A stretch of DNA of 64,000 nt from Pogonophryne albipinna (GCA_028583405.1 CM053260.1:22438147-22502146); one strand, 5' to 3'. Numbered from the stretch's first letter, positions 1-14,100 are shown. The notes: a model not told the origin generated them from the letters alone. Program-made: numbers and translations.

Positions 1-2149
1 GGAGCGGGCGCCAGTCCCTCACTAAGCTGGCATCACATATGTGAGATTTACACACTCTATACAACTCACATGCCAACATCAGGCTGTCTTATTCCCCACA
101 TATCTGCTTTTTAAAGGGATCCAACTGCTGGTTTTCAGTCATTTCTGATCTTTTTTTTCCAAAGCCTACACGCATTTTGGGATTAATTCATGAATGTTCT
201 GCTTAATAGACAGCTGGTTCCATTTATTGACGTTCACTGTTTAAAATTGAAATTGTTCATCATGAGATAGATACACTAAAAACAATCCACACTCAGTTCC
301 AGAGATTTATGCAATTCTTTGTAATATTTTGGGGGGGAAAAGTATCTATGATTGATCAACCATTAATCAAACACACATTACTGCTAATATGCTTAACTTC
401 AGTATGCCCCAATAAGTATCTTGTGGCCCACTCCTCACAGTACGTTTGTCCACATTCAGTTCAGATTACGAGTGTTTCCAGATTGAGCTGTCGAAGAACT
501 ACGGTCAGACAGAGTGGAGAGATGATCTTAAAAGTATAATGCTGAAAGCCGGCCTTGAGAATCAACAGATCACCTTCCTCTTTGTGGACACACAGGTACA
601 ATATATTATCACCTGCCACGGTATACTGCATGTGTATAGTCAATAAATATCATCCCTGACACATATACTGTACTGTAACGTTGTGCGAGGAATGCTGTTG
701 AATCAATGCTCACCAGACCCATTTGTCCTAATAGATAAAGAGTGAGTCATTCCTGGAGGATATCAACAACATTCTGAACTCCGGGGATGTTCCCAACCTG
801 TATGCGTCGGATGAGCAGGAGCGCATCCTGGCAGCCATGAAGCCAGTGGTGGAGGAACTAGGCCAGCAGCTGACTAAACCCAACCTCATGGCCGCCTACA
901 TCAGGAGGGTCCGTAGCAACATCCACACTGTCCTCTGCATGAGGTTAGTCATTCAGATTACATAGTTAAATTGACCTTGTAAAGAGATTCTGAAAGCTTC
1001 AGGAAAAAAGATTCGCTCACTTTTTGTATATAAAAACCTGTCTGAAAATGAGCTGATCAGATTTTGGTCATAAAATTGTTTTGGCTTGAGTAACCATTAG
1101 CCAATCACCAACCAAGGTAACCCCCCCCCACCCCCCCCACCTTATCACCTGAATCTCCTCCTAGAGCACCATTGTGTTCTTTTTAACCAAATCTCTCTCA
1201 GAGGGGCGTGGGGAGGGGCTCCTTATTTTCATCTAAAGTAACAGACAGAGAATCAGCTCTTTTGAAACAGGGCTGAAACAGAGGGGATTATGGGATGCTA
1301 CAATGATCCGTTTGGTGTTTGGAGCCAAACACTTCAGAGACACGTTTGCTCTAGCTCTGAGAGCTATAATATATTGATGAAAAACAGTATAATATGGGAG
1401 CTTTAATATGTGTTCTTCTTAATCATCATTTCCTCTCCTTCCTCTGCAGTCCTATGGGTGAGGTGTTTCGTGCACGGCTGAGGCAGTTTCCCTCCCTGGT
1501 GACATGTTGCACCATAGACTGGTTCAGCGCCTGGCCGGAGGAGGCTCTGCAGGCTGTGGCTACATCGTTCCTCAATGAGCTGCCTGAGCTAGACGTCAGC
1601 CCCACAGCCATGAGGGGACTGGTGAGCATGCTGCGTGTGTGTCAGTGGGATTTATTGATAAGTTTGAAGATTTTTCGTAACATACATTCAAAAAAACATT
1701 TTCTTGAATATAAAATTAATCAAGAAAACATAGAAACAAACCTCACCGTCATTCATAATGTGTCGACAGTTTGCACAGCATTTGACAAGGATGGGGAAAA
1801 ATCACCCAAACAAATGTGCAAATGTAGTTTTATACCTTTGTCAAATAAATAGGGAATATAGTTTGTCTGCAGAGAAAATAAACTACAATCAAAGATCAAA
1901 CCGCACTGAAATAACTTTTTACTAAGCACACGCTCAACAATGAATTCCCTTTTGCAGACATTGATGTGTGTGGAGATCCACCAGATGGTAGCCAGGAAGT
2001 GTGATCAGTACCTGGCCGAGCTTTCCAGGCACAACTACGTCACCCCCAAGAGCTACCTAGAGCTGCTGAAAATCTTCTCAGATCTCATTGTTCGCAAGAA
2101 GCAAGAACTGTGCAGTGCTCGTCAGCGCATGAAGACCGGCCTAGACAAG
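1..2149 (+). other. dnah1: DNAH1 AAA4 region (exons 1-5)
   Basis: The first 40 bases are the end of an exon encoding [13 protein letters not shown], the tail of the AAA4 P-loop. Arg stands where a canonical Walker A has Lys, which I recall as usual for AAA4 of this dynein class. The exon ends in phase 2 at a GTGAGA donor and joins the T at 460, giving [13 protein letters not shown]. Later exons carry FLFVDTQ (Walker B-like), [24 protein letters not shown] and [13 protein letters not shown], all typical of AAA4. Exon 5 leads into the stalk and ends at a GC donor (2150-2151). Intron 3 (944-1449) holds an old repeat copy near 1150-1406, and intron 4 (1622-1957) holds nothing I recognise. Confidence 0.85.
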
Positions 2150-5100
2150 GCAAGGCACTGAAACAAAGGCAGTAAACAGCAATAGAAAATACATTTGTTT
2201 TTGTGTACTTATGATGAATACGCGTTTCTGTCATCCCATAGCTCCTCAGCACAGCAGATGATGTGAGTAAGATGCAGGAAGAGCTGGGGACGATGAGACC
2301 ACTTTTGGAGGAGGCCACCAGGGACACTGAAGACACCATGGAGACCATCAAAGTAAGGGAATTAAGACTTAGAGCAGGGGTGTCAAACTCAATGCCCGGG
2401 GGCCAAATCCAGCCCGCGACTTCATTTTCTGTGGCCCCACAAGAGCTTGCAAAGAATATAATATGTTTATTATACGGTTACATGGCGATTTACAGAAGCA
2501 CGTTGCCCATAAACTACATGTCCCACAATGCATCTCAAATTTGACTTTTTTTCTCAGAATTTGTATTTTTTCTCAAAATGTCACTTTTTTATTTTGCATT
2601 TCTTTTGAAATCGTTTTGTGACATTCTCACTGAAAAGACTTGCAATTATTTGTCCTAGACTTCTGATTTCAGACGTAGTTAATTATTAAGTTATTACCCT
2701 ATCTGATATTAATCCAATGCAGAGGCAATGATGTAATATAATACATTATTTTATATATATTAAATATTTATATATGTATTTTGATATAGTCTTGAAGTTA
2801 CAACCGGCCCTTTGAGTGCAACCATAATGCAAATGTGCCCGCGATGAAATTGAGTTTGACACCCCTGACTTAGAGCCATACTAAAGTCTTATAGTCTCTA
2901 AAGTAAAAAACAGAAAGTTTTTTTCTTCATGGTTTGTGTGCAATATATCTGCATGAGCCTGTTTTTTGGAAAACTTACCCTTCAGTGTGATTTATGCTCT
3001 ACCTTGCCAGATAGACACGGTAGTTGCAGAGGATACCCGGAAGTTGGTGCAAGCAGAGGAAGCCAAGGCCTCAGCGAAAGCTCGTTTTGCAGGAGCCATT
3101 GCTGCGGATGCCCAGAAAGACTTGGACCTGGCTCTGCCCGCCCTCGACTCTGCGCTCAACAGCCTCAAGTCCCTCAACAAGAACGATATCACTGAGGTCA
3201 GGGATTTAAATGATGGTCAGTTGAACATATTCCTGAAATAGTATTACATATGTAGAAAATAACCTTTTTGTCCATAGGTGCGAGGCATGCAGCGCCCTCC
3301 CCAGGGGGTGAAGCTGGTTATGGAGGCAGTGTGCATCATGAAGGGCATCAAACCCAAAAGGGTACCTGGAGAGAAGCCTGGCACCAAGGTGGACGACTAC
3401 TGGGAGGTTGGTAAGGGTCAGCTTCAAGACCCTGGCAAGTTTCTGGAGAGCCTCTTTAACTTTGATAAGGTAAGGCTCCTAGCTAGTACAGTTATTGCCA
3501 AGTCGTTGTTTGTACAGTATATGTTGTCATTAGTGCTTCTAACAAACATTATTTTAGTATCTTTTAGATTTTATTTCAGTACCTAAAGTTCTCAAAAACG
3601 TCAGTGTTCAATGCCGATTTGGTTATTTCCTGTTTGGGAGATGTATTCATTTTCTGCTCACAATCATTCTGCAGGAAAACATCCCAGAGAGCGTGATCAG
3701 TTTAGTCCAGCCCTACATAGATAACGAGGAGTTCCAGCCAGCCAACATTGCCAAAGTTTCCAAAGCCTGTACCTCTATTTGCCAGTGGGTGCGAGCCATG
3801 CATATATATCACTTTGTTTCCAGGGGTGTGGAAGTTAAGAGGGTAAGAACTGAAATCCACATTTGAGCCATGAGGTCATCGATGTAAGACACCACTTTAA
3901 CATTAAATATGTAAATATTCACAGACAGCCCTCAAGGAGGCCTCGGAGGACTTAGCAGCCACGCAGCTCATCCTGGATGACGCCAATGAAAAGCTGGCCG
4001 TGGTTGAGGGCGGCATTGCCACTTTGCAGGCCAAGTACCAGGCCTGTGTGGCCAAGAAAGATGAGCTGGACCAAAAATATCAACTGTGTGAGGCCCGCCT
4101 CATCCGAGCAGACAAGGTCAGAAGGAGGGACAAGATAAGCTAAGACTTCCCTGTTCCCCAGGGGGCAATTTAGAATTACACCAGCAGGTGGTTAGAAACA
4201 GGATACTGTCTCTGTACTTAGTGTTATATTGTCTATACATATTTAACTCGTTTTTGTATTGGTAGTTGAATAATAAACTGGCTTTAATTTCCTCAGCTTA
4301 TTGGTGGACTGGCAGATGAGAAGGTGCGTTGGAAGGAAACAGTGCTAAATCTGGAGTACATGGTCAATAATGTGGCCGGCGATGTGCTTCTGTCTGCTGG
4401 ATACCTCGCATACCTGGGACCCTTCACTGTAAGTATGTGTGAATACATATCACAAAGTATGTTAAAGGTAGGGTAGGTAAGAATGGAGAAACCAGCTCGA
4501 GTGCGCTAGAATTTGAAAGTACGCAGCCGAAAAAAATCTGCCCCTTCCTTCAGACTTCCTTACAGAGCCCCTCCTCCAACACACACGAACGCACACATGA
4601 CCAATGAGGGCACGAGATAAGTTTGTGCACAGATGGAAGGCTGACAGGCAGGTAGGCCATCCAGTTACTTTAGCCGGGCCGGCTCAGATGATTGGTCGTG
4701 CTTTTTACAGTACCACGGCTTCCACAGATGACATTTTTTTATGGATTTATTGTCAAAGCACTTAAGATATTCATTGCTATCGGGATGTTAAGAGCATTCC
4801 ATGGAATATAACAAAAAGTGTTTCTGAAGTGAAATACCTACCCCACCTTTAAATGTCATGCTTTTCTGGTGGAGAGAAAAAGTACAACTTTAGTTTTTGC
4901 TCTTCTAGACTTATGTTAAATAAGTAGGTACATTATTGTTAAATATTGTTGAAAGAATTGCAATGCATTATTGGTAGGTTAGCCTTATTGTGTCACTATT
5001 TTTCTGCCTGTTGTGTAACTTGCTGCTGTTAAATACCAACCACCTATGTGCAATATGTGCTAGATGTGCAATATATATAGATTCCGTTAATAACTGTAAT

Positions 5101-8100
5101 ATACACCTGGCTGCTAAATCCTAAGAACTGTTACAGGATGTGTATTTTTTTAAATGATGTAACTAAATGCATGTCACATATTTAACATTATGTAACACTA
5201 ACCTGTCTGTGGCTCTTTTTCCTGCTGTAACTACGCACATTTCCCGTGGGAAATTTGTCCCGTGAAATTAGTCCCGTGGGATTAATAAAGGGATTCTGAT
5301 TCTGTTCCGGTTCCTAATCAGTGCAGCACTATTGTGTGACTTTGATCAGTATTGTTTTTATGTTTAGGGAGAGTACAGGGCAGCCATGGCAGAGGAGTGG
5401 CTGCAGTGTTTCAAAAAGCTAAATGTTCCACACACTGCCGAACCAAACCTGATCAACACCTTCGGAGACCCGGTCAAGATCCGCTCATGGCAGGTCGGAA
5501 CAAGATTTTGTGTTAACTATTGATTTTTTAAATATATTTTTCGGGGCCAGTGAGTTTACTTAACTTAATGGTCTTAATGGCTTAATTTACCTTTTCTGTC
5601 ATCGTACTTTGTCATTTTAATGTGCACAGATATCAGGTCTGCCCAAGGATAACCTCTCAGTGGAGAACGGTGTGATCACCCAGTACTGTCTGCGCTGGCC
5701 TTTATTCATCGATCCTCAGGGACAAGCCAACACTTGGATCAAAAACATGGTAAGGTCTCTTATCTGTGTACTGATCCGACCATCACTGCAGAGGGTGCCA
5801 GTGAGACAAAAAGAGATAGAAAGTAGCTGTGTCAAGATTTAAAATAGCAGAGTATCAAATGCAGATATTAAATATTGTAGTTCCAGTAATCCAAAATTCG
5901 GCTCACAGATAGCAAATAAGCTTGACTCGGACAAAATACGTCTCAGGATAGTTTGTTTTTTACTTACACAAAAAGGTATCAAATACAAACACATATTCTC
6001 TCAGGTCAAAAAACTATGTTGCTCGGTGCTTCTTTCTCCTTCTCACACCCCAATCACCAGCAGCTGCCGTCGGCTATAACGTCTCGTAATCACGAACAGC
6101 TGCGGTCGTCTATGCCCTTAATTTCATACGGCTGGTTCCAATAAATGATATAATAGCTCTAACAACAAAGGATAATAATATTCAAAAATATCAGACTATA
6201 CATTTTAACATATGGCTCCTACATTTCCGGCCCCTAATTGGCTAGGCGGGGAGCATACCAATTACTAAAATTAAACTTAAATAGGACCATATAATCTAAA
6301 CATAATCAAGCAACTTTACGAACTTATATTCTTTTTTTTTTTACTGGAGGTCCGTTTTTGTTTCCTTGGGGGGGGGCCATCACACTGCTTCGAGAAGCAG
6401 ACAGAGCTTCGTGATCGGTCTCACTAAGACACTGGTCTTGGTCTTCACGCTGACACTGCGTACAGCGCCTTTGGCGTCTGACATAGTCTTAAGGACTCTT
6501 CCCATCACCCACGAATTACGAGGGGCTGAGTCATCCACAATTAAGATGATGTCTCCTGGCTGGAAGTTTCTCCTTGGTGTGGTCCACTTCTGGCTCTCTT
6601 GTAGGAGAGGTAGGTATTCCCTTGTCCATCTTGACCAGAACAGGTCAGCCAGATATTGTGATTGTTTCCATCTGCGTCGTGAATACACATCCTCCTTCCT
6701 GAACACCCCTGGGGGCACGCTTGATTTAGACTTGAGTAACAACAAGTAGTTTGGTGTGAGTGCCTCAAGGTCATTGGGGTCATCAGAAATCTTTGTGATG
6801 GGGCGATCATTGATAATGGACTCCACCTCACATAGCACGGTCTGAAGGCCCTCATCATCCATGGCTTGCTGTTTGAGCACTGAATTAAGACTTTTCCTAA
6901 CAGTGCGTATTTGTCTTTCCCACACTCCTCCGTGGTGGGAAGCACCTGGGGGATTGAAGATCCACTTGACTCCTTTTTGTAACATTGCATTGTGTATTTT
7001 GGACCGATTCAGCTCTTCAATGGCTTCACGTAGCTCTCTTTCTGCTCCAACAAAATTGGTGCCGTTATCAGATCGTATCATCGCCACCTGTCCTCTTCTG
7101 CTGATAAAGCGGCGCAAAGCATTGATGCAAGAATCGGTATCAAGGGAGTAAGCCACCTAGATATGCACTGCTCTGATTGCCAGACAAGTGAAGATCACGC
7201 CATACCGTTTCACCAGGCTGCGTCCCCGCTTAATTTCAAAGGGTCCGAAGTAGTCTACTCCGACGTTGGTAAAGGGGGGTTCATCTGGCAATACACGATC
7301 TTTGGGCAGGTCGGCCATTTTCTGTTGTCCAGCCTTGGCATGTAGTCTCCTGCACACTGTACAATCAGTTATGATCCTTCTTACTGCTGCGTTAGCCTTT
7401 GGAATCCAGTACTTCTGCCTTAACTTTGAGAGTGTATGATTCCTGCCTCCATGTCCAACTTCTCTGTGGATGTGTTGCAAAAGGAGAGTTGCGACACGAT
7501 GGTTCTTAGAGAGGATGAGGGGGCGCTTAGCCTCCTCTGGCATAGCAGAGTTGTTTAGCCGTCCACCTACTCTAAGTGCGCCGTCTTCTAGAACAGGATC
7601 CAATCTGCTGAGTGGACTACTCATCTTGACATGTGTCTGTCCTTTCTCCAAAGCTTTGATCTCCTCCAGATATGCCTGCCTTTGGCTGAAGCGAACAAGC
7701 GCTTTTTCAGCTAACTCCAAATGTTCCACGGTGAGCAGATTCTTGTTTAGTGTGGCTCTGTATTTCTTCATCTGCTGATTAAGAAAGGTTTCTTGATTTG
7801 CAGGGTTGTCTTCTGACTTAATACAGGCGGCTTGGAACTCTTTCCTTTTTCCACTGAGTTGCAGCAGCAGATCTTTAATCCGGAGAAACCATCCCACTGC
7901 TCTCTTCAGCTTACACCATTTTGAATATTGATCAATGAGCTTGACGACAAGACGGCCCTACTGTTGCTGACCCACTTTGTAAGCCTGAAACCTCCACTGG
8001 CGCACAGATGTCTGAGGTCCCTGGCCAAAGCAACAGCATGATCTTCTGAATCCATAGACTTTAAACAGTCATCCACATAAAAGTTTCTGAGAACCGTTTC

Positions 8101-11100
8101 CACCACCTCGGGTGTTGTTTTGCTTCCTCCATCCTGTGCTGTTCTTCTTAGTGCATATGATGCACAGCTGGGAGACGAGGTAGCGCCGAACAGATGCACT
8201 GTCATTCGGTAGTCTTCCATCGGTTTGTTCAGATCACCATCCTGCCACCATAGGAAACGCAGAAGATCAGCATCTTGGTCAGGGACTTTGACCTGGTAGA
8301 ACATCGCCTCAATGTCGGCCATCAAAGCAATAGGCTCTTCTCTGAACCTCAAAAGGACACCAACAAGGGAGTTTGTGAGGTCAGGTCCTTGTAGCAGCTG
8401 ATCGTTAAGTGAGGTTCCTTGATATGTGGAGGTGCAGTCGAACACTACTCTTATCTTGTTTTTCTTTGGGTGGTAGAGACCGTGATGAGGTATGTACCAC
8501 ACGCGTCCATCTTCTCGGCTTAACTGTTCTATGGGGATTTTGACAGCGTAGCCTTTTGCAATTATACCCGTCATGAAGTCCTTGTAATCTTTGTACAGGT
8601 CCGGGTTTTTTCTGAGCTTTCTTTGGAGACTTGTGGCACGCTGCTCTGCCATGCAGCGGTTGTTTGGCATTTTGGCTGTCTCGTTTCGCAGTGGTAAGCC
8701 AATGCAGTAGTGCCCATCCCTTAACTCTGCGGATTTTACCACTGACCGCATGAACTGATGATACTCCTTGGACATCTCTTCTTTGTCTTCACAGCTGAGT
8801 TCTGAGAAGTCTGTGTTATATTGCTTGATCAACAGTTCCTCTATGTTAGCTATGGAGATGTGGTTGGCTGTAATGTGGCTCACAACTCCATCCGCTGCCT
8901 TGCTGCCATCATCTGTCTTCTTCGGCCCATTCACTACCCATCCAAGGGCAGTCTTAACTGCATAGGGCCCGTCTCCGATGCTGTTTATCACCTGCCATGG
9001 CTCCAAAGCTTTAGGGGTGTTGGTTCCTATAAGCATGGTGACTTCTCCTATTATCTTCGGGATTTTCACCTCTTTCAGATATGGCCACTTCTTTAGGTCT
9101 TCCTGCAGGGGGATGTTTTCTTTCTTGACCGGTATATCTTTACATGTAAAAACCTTAGGGAGTTCAATGTACTTCCTTTCTTCAAGTCCACACACTTCTA
9201 GGTCCGACAAGATACAACTTTGGGCTGGCTTCTCCTGACCCATAGTTCTGAGTAGGATCGTAGTTTTCTTGCCTCGAACGTTCAGCTGTGTCTTCAGTGA
9301 TTCAGTGCAGAAAGTCGCCGTACTTCCTGGATCCATGAAGGCATACGTCTCCACAACCTTCTCACTTTCATTGGACTTGACTTTTACCGGTACTATAGCA
9401 AGTACACATTCTCCGGCCCCAGTGTATCCACATGTTTCCTGCATCAGTGACACGAGACCATTTGAGATGTTCTCATCTGGCTTTCTAAATGTAGCACTGT
9501 CCTTCTCAACATGCCGAATTCCTGGGTGTCTTAGGGAGCAGACTTGACAGGTCATCCTTTTATTGCAGTTTCTGCTAAGGTGTCCCTGTGTAAGACATCC
9601 AAAACAGAGGCCTTTAGCTTTCAGAAACTCAATCCTGTCTTTCGGTTGTTGCTCTTTGATGCTTCTGCAGGAATCGAGTGTGTGGTCTCTATGGCAGAAC
9701 AAACAGGATTTTTGAAAGGCATTGACAGGATTTGTAGCTGAGGAGCTGTACTTTAAGTTTGAGGGTGGTGTTTTCTCTTCACTCATTGGAGCGACAGCTG
9801 TGGCAAAACTGCTTCCCCTTTGCCAGCCTGGCTTCCAAGCTTTAGAGTCCCTGGCCGTAGCTTTTACTTTTCCCTCCGTAGTTGTCCTAGTATCATGCAT
9901 GCTTCCAAAAAGGGGGTCGTTAGCCATTTGTGATTGTCTGTATATATATGTCACTAGGTCTGTAAACCTTGCTCTTCGTCCCTTTTTCTCTTGAACCTCG
10001 AAAGCAGCACTCCTCCATCTTTCTTTCACCTTGTATGGGAGCTTTGAGGCGACGACTCATGTTAGTTGGATTGTTCATTTTGTCCATATACTCTATGTCC
10101 TCCATGGCATTACGGCACGTAATCAGGAAAAGGGCATATAGGCATTCAGAGCTTTTCCGTCTTCAGATCTGATCTGTGGCCACTTTAGAGCTTTATCCAT
10201 ATAGGCGGTAGCAATCTTAAGTTCATCACCATAATGTTTCTGGAGTAGAGCCCTGGCTTCTTTGTAGCCTCTCTGTGGTGCCATGTGCTCACAACTGCGG
10301 ACGAGCTCTTGAGGTTCCCCTCCGGTGAACTGTTCCAAGTACTGTAGTACAATTTATCGCTGCTGCTCTCTGCCTTGCTGTCGATGACATGGTTGAAGGC
10401 TCTTATAAAGGACTTGTAGGTGAGCGGGTCTCCCTTGAACACAGGCAAGTCTCGTTTAGGAAGATAAGACAGGTTATGCTGCCTTACCAGCATCTCTGTA
10501 ATCTGACTTTGACGCTGCATCACATCGTAGCTGTCCCTCTCCTCTACGGTGACCTTCTCTGGGGCCCGGTCCGTGTGCTGCATCAGAAGCTCCATCCTGC
10601 GTGTCCATCCACCTGCTTGACTCTGTTGGGCGTGGCATGACAGTTCCTTTTAGCAGGTGTGCTGAGGCAAGTTTCTCACCATATTTAGCTGGTTTTGGAG
10701 CAGTTCTGGATCCGGTGCCAGATGTCTCTGACTTGCCATGACGTTGGCTGCGTTTGAGGTAGCTGCTCATACCATCCTGCTGGTCTTCATACCCGTCAAG
10801 CACCTTTAACTTTGCATCACATTCAGCTACAGCTGCATCCATCTCTAATTGTTCTCTTTGAGCTTTGAGCTGCTGGAGCTGCTTTGCTTGCTGCTGGAGC
10901 TGCTTTGCTTGCTGCTGGAGCTGCCTTGCTTGCTGCTTTGCTTGCTGCTGTATTAGAGAGGCTTCTTCTATCTCAAGAGCCTGCTTCTTCTTTAAGGATG
11001 CTGCTCGAGCTAGCAGCACTGCCTTTTCAGCCTCCGCCCTCCTGCGAGCAGAAGAAACAGTAGAGGAAGCCGCTGTATGGTTACTGGCTCTGGAGGCGCT

Positions 11101-14100
11101 GTCTTCAGGCCTGATATCATCTACTTCAGACGAGCAGGCTTCCTCTTCATGGTCCTCTTTTGTGCCTTCGCGTACTCCTTTAATCCATTTTTCAGTTATG
11201 CGTATAAACTGTTCAATGTTTGCTGACTTGGGATTAAACCAGTGTTGCTGGTCTTCAGACGCCTCCTCTTCAGGTAAGAGAGTTACAAACTCCTTGTTAA
11301 TTTCATTAAACTCTCCATATAATTTAGCAAAGTCATTCAGGATTTCTTCTTCCACTTTATCCACATTGCTATCATTTTCTTTAAGACGTTTCAGCTCATT
11401 AACCTTCTTGGTGAGCTGGCCCAGCTTCGCTCTCCTTAATCCATTTAGCCTGTGGAGCCTCTCCTCTTTGGCCTTTTCCGTGGGCTTTAGCTCCCTCTTG
11501 TGGCTCCTTTCGGTTAGTTCTTCCATGGCTCTTTCAAATGTAAACTTACTACAGTGCTTAAACTCAACTAAAAGTGTCCAACAATAAACGCTTCGTTTTT
11601 ATAGAAAATGTCTTTGTTGCACTGTCTTTCTTAAAGAACAACTTATTTAAATGTCTTTTACAAACGAAAAGCAAAAGGTAATCAGCTGTGGTTGGAATCA
11701 GCTGATCCATTCAGACTCCCTCTTCTGTTGTAGCGATCTCCCATCCAGTGGCGGTTCTAGACCAATTTGACTGGGGGGGCCACTGGGGGGCCAGTTATTT
11801 TCTGAGGGGGGCACAATAAATGCAGGACGAAAAAGAGAACTAGACAGTATGAAGTAATTGCGCATAAGAAAACAATGCAATACAGTTATTGGTATTTGTT
11901 TCAGTACACTTATTTATTTCAGATAGATCTTATAGTTATTACTGTTAGCTTCAGCTTAAGTTATAGTGCAATGTTTGCACTAACACCATATTTATATAAA
12001 AATAAAGGCAATGAACAGTTACATCTCTACTTTACATAAGGGTGTCTGCACAATCTCACATTACAGCAACAAAATCCTGCGGTTTTTGGCAAACCGAGTA
12101 CCAGAAAATATACATTTAAAAAAAATAAAATAATAACTTTTCATTGTTAGGGGGGCCACAGGGGGGTCAGAGGTCAGTGTTAGGGGGGCACTGCCCCCCC
12201 CCCCTAGAACCGCCCCTGCTCCCATCCGTCTTCAAACATTAACATAACAACAGGCCACTTCACCGTCTGTTGTTCCTCGGATGTCGCACTTAATGCGCCG
12301 ATCTCCGTGTGTGGAAGAGCAGTCTTTATCTTCACCTTTCATGCGACGCCGTCACTAGAATCCCTCCTTCATAGCTTGGCTTCTCCAGAGCATAGTTTTT
12401 TTGACAAATGTAGTTCCAGTAATCCAAAATTCGGCTCACAGATAGCAAATAAGCTTGACTCGGACAAAATACGTCTCAAATATATTATTCTACTGGTTTC
12501 AGTAAATATATGTGTACACATTACCCTGAATTCCTTGTGATAGCTTCTCAGTGTCTGTATTTAATCCTCTGTTTATTCAGACCTTCTTCTTGTTGTCCCC
12601 CAGGAGAAGGACAGTAGATTGGAGGTCATTAAGTTAAGTGACCGGGACTTCCTCCGCAGTCTTGAGAATGCCATTCGCTTTGGGAAACCCTGCCTCTTGG
12701 AGAATATAGGAGAGGAGTTGGATCCTGCCCTAGAGCCTGTCTTGCTGCAACAAGTTAATACATACCCAGACAAGAATCTCTTGTGCAAATATCCACGATC
12801 CACCATTCACTGGGCTGATAATACACTTTCTTTGGCACATAGACATTTGTGCAGAGAGGCAGCACCATGCTGAAGCTGGGGGACACAGTCATCCCTTACC
12901 AACAAGGCTTCAAGATGTACATCACCACCAAGCTGCCTAACCCACACTACTCTCCAGAGGTGGCCACCAAAGTCACCCTCATTAACTTCACCCTGTCACC
13001 AAGGTAACACATGTTATAAACCCAAAAAGGCAAAATCCAGTTCGTTTAAAACAGGGGTGGGGAACCTCCGGCCTCTGGGCCGTATACGGACCGCGAGACC
13101 ATTTGATACGGCCCTCGAGGTAATTTATAAAAAAAATTAAAGAAATCTAGACCGCAAACAAATTAAACAAGCGAGTGCCTGTTTTTCCTGGCCAAGGTCA
13201 GGGTCCTTGAACACAACACGAGCCCAAGTGTCATCACGTGGTATATGTATGGGCATAGATATGTCTCATAATTATTTGTGTGAACATAAAAATAATTTGT
13301 GTGTAAATATGTGATTTGTAAATGTAAAACACAATACACAAATGCATTTAAAAGATTTGCAAACTCACAAATAAATGTGCAAGTGTAAAATGGATCTGCA
13401 AATACGCTAAATATTTTCACAAATAAAAAAAAAGATCTGTGAATATCTCTTTAACATTTACAACTTTCGATCAGGCATTTGTGAATCCATTTTGTATTTG
13501 TCGACCAAAAATGCGCTTGCGGATCTCAAATCTCTGCTCGTGGATCTCACATTTCTGCTTGTGGATCGTCTTTTTACACACACGGAATTTTGAGACATAT
13601 TTTCCGCCGGTCTCTTCTAAAATCTATCGTGTCACTCGGTTATTTTCGGAAACCACGTGATGGCCTGCTGATGACGACATTTCCGCATGATTTCAAAGTA
13701 AGAGCATGATGGTTTGTTTAATGCTCTGTTTTTTTATTATAATGAACAGCGGAACGTTCACAGATCTTTTTTTTATTTGTGAAAATATTTAGCGTATTTG
13801 CAGATCCGTTTTACACTTGCACATTTATTTGTGAGGAGTTTGCAAATCTTTTAAATGCATTTGTGGATGGTGTTTTACATTTACAAATCACATATTTACA
13901 CACAAATTATTTTTATGTTCACACAAATAATTATGAGACATATCTATGCCCATATATATGTCTCATCTGGCAGGGGTGCAGTTCTGACGGAGAGCACCAG
14001 AACGCCGCTCCGGCACTTCACAAATTGCAGTACCCATAAGGAGCCGTACACATGCCGCAGTTTTTGCGTGACTGTGTCTTTAGTTGTAAGCCCAGTGGCG

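Larger units (their letters stand above)
5876..12478 (-). mobile_element. BEL/Pao LTR retrotransposon, degraded, in DNAH1 intron 13
   Basis: The element lies antisense to DNAH1. Its ends are direct repeats of 70 bp, 5876-5945 and 12409-12478, which look identical by eye, start TG and end CA, and are flanked by the 5-bp duplication AATAT (5871-5875 and 12479-12483). Minus-strand order is gag, zinc knuckles, aspartic protease, reverse transcriptase, then integrase, the BEL/Pao order. Total length is 6603 bp, including a 473-bp hAT element nested at 11746-12218. Seventy bases is very short for an LTR, and I see no convincing tRNA primer site next to the right repeat. Several frameshifts, one in-frame stop and an internal deletion mean it cannot be autonomous. 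Confidence 0.88.

Noticed and set aside
1394..1852. 152-codon frame as an independent gene
   Set aside because: Only 1450-1621 is coding (DNAH1 exon 4); the rest is intron read-through.
10865..11587. 240-codon + strand frame rich in Cys and Ser
   Set aside because: It is the antisense shadow of the glutamine-rich gag-like region of the retroelement.
12753..12855. Acceptor at 12855/12856 for DNAH1 exon 15
   Set aside because: It would drop the TFVQ residues that match the family; the AG at 12841-12842 gives the expected sequence and the same phase downstream.
13163..14039. Two similar 85-residue frames on opposite strands (13163-13420 minus, 13779-14039 plus)
   Set aside because: They are the two arms of an inverted repeat, not a gene pair. 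The composition is AT-rich with no family match.
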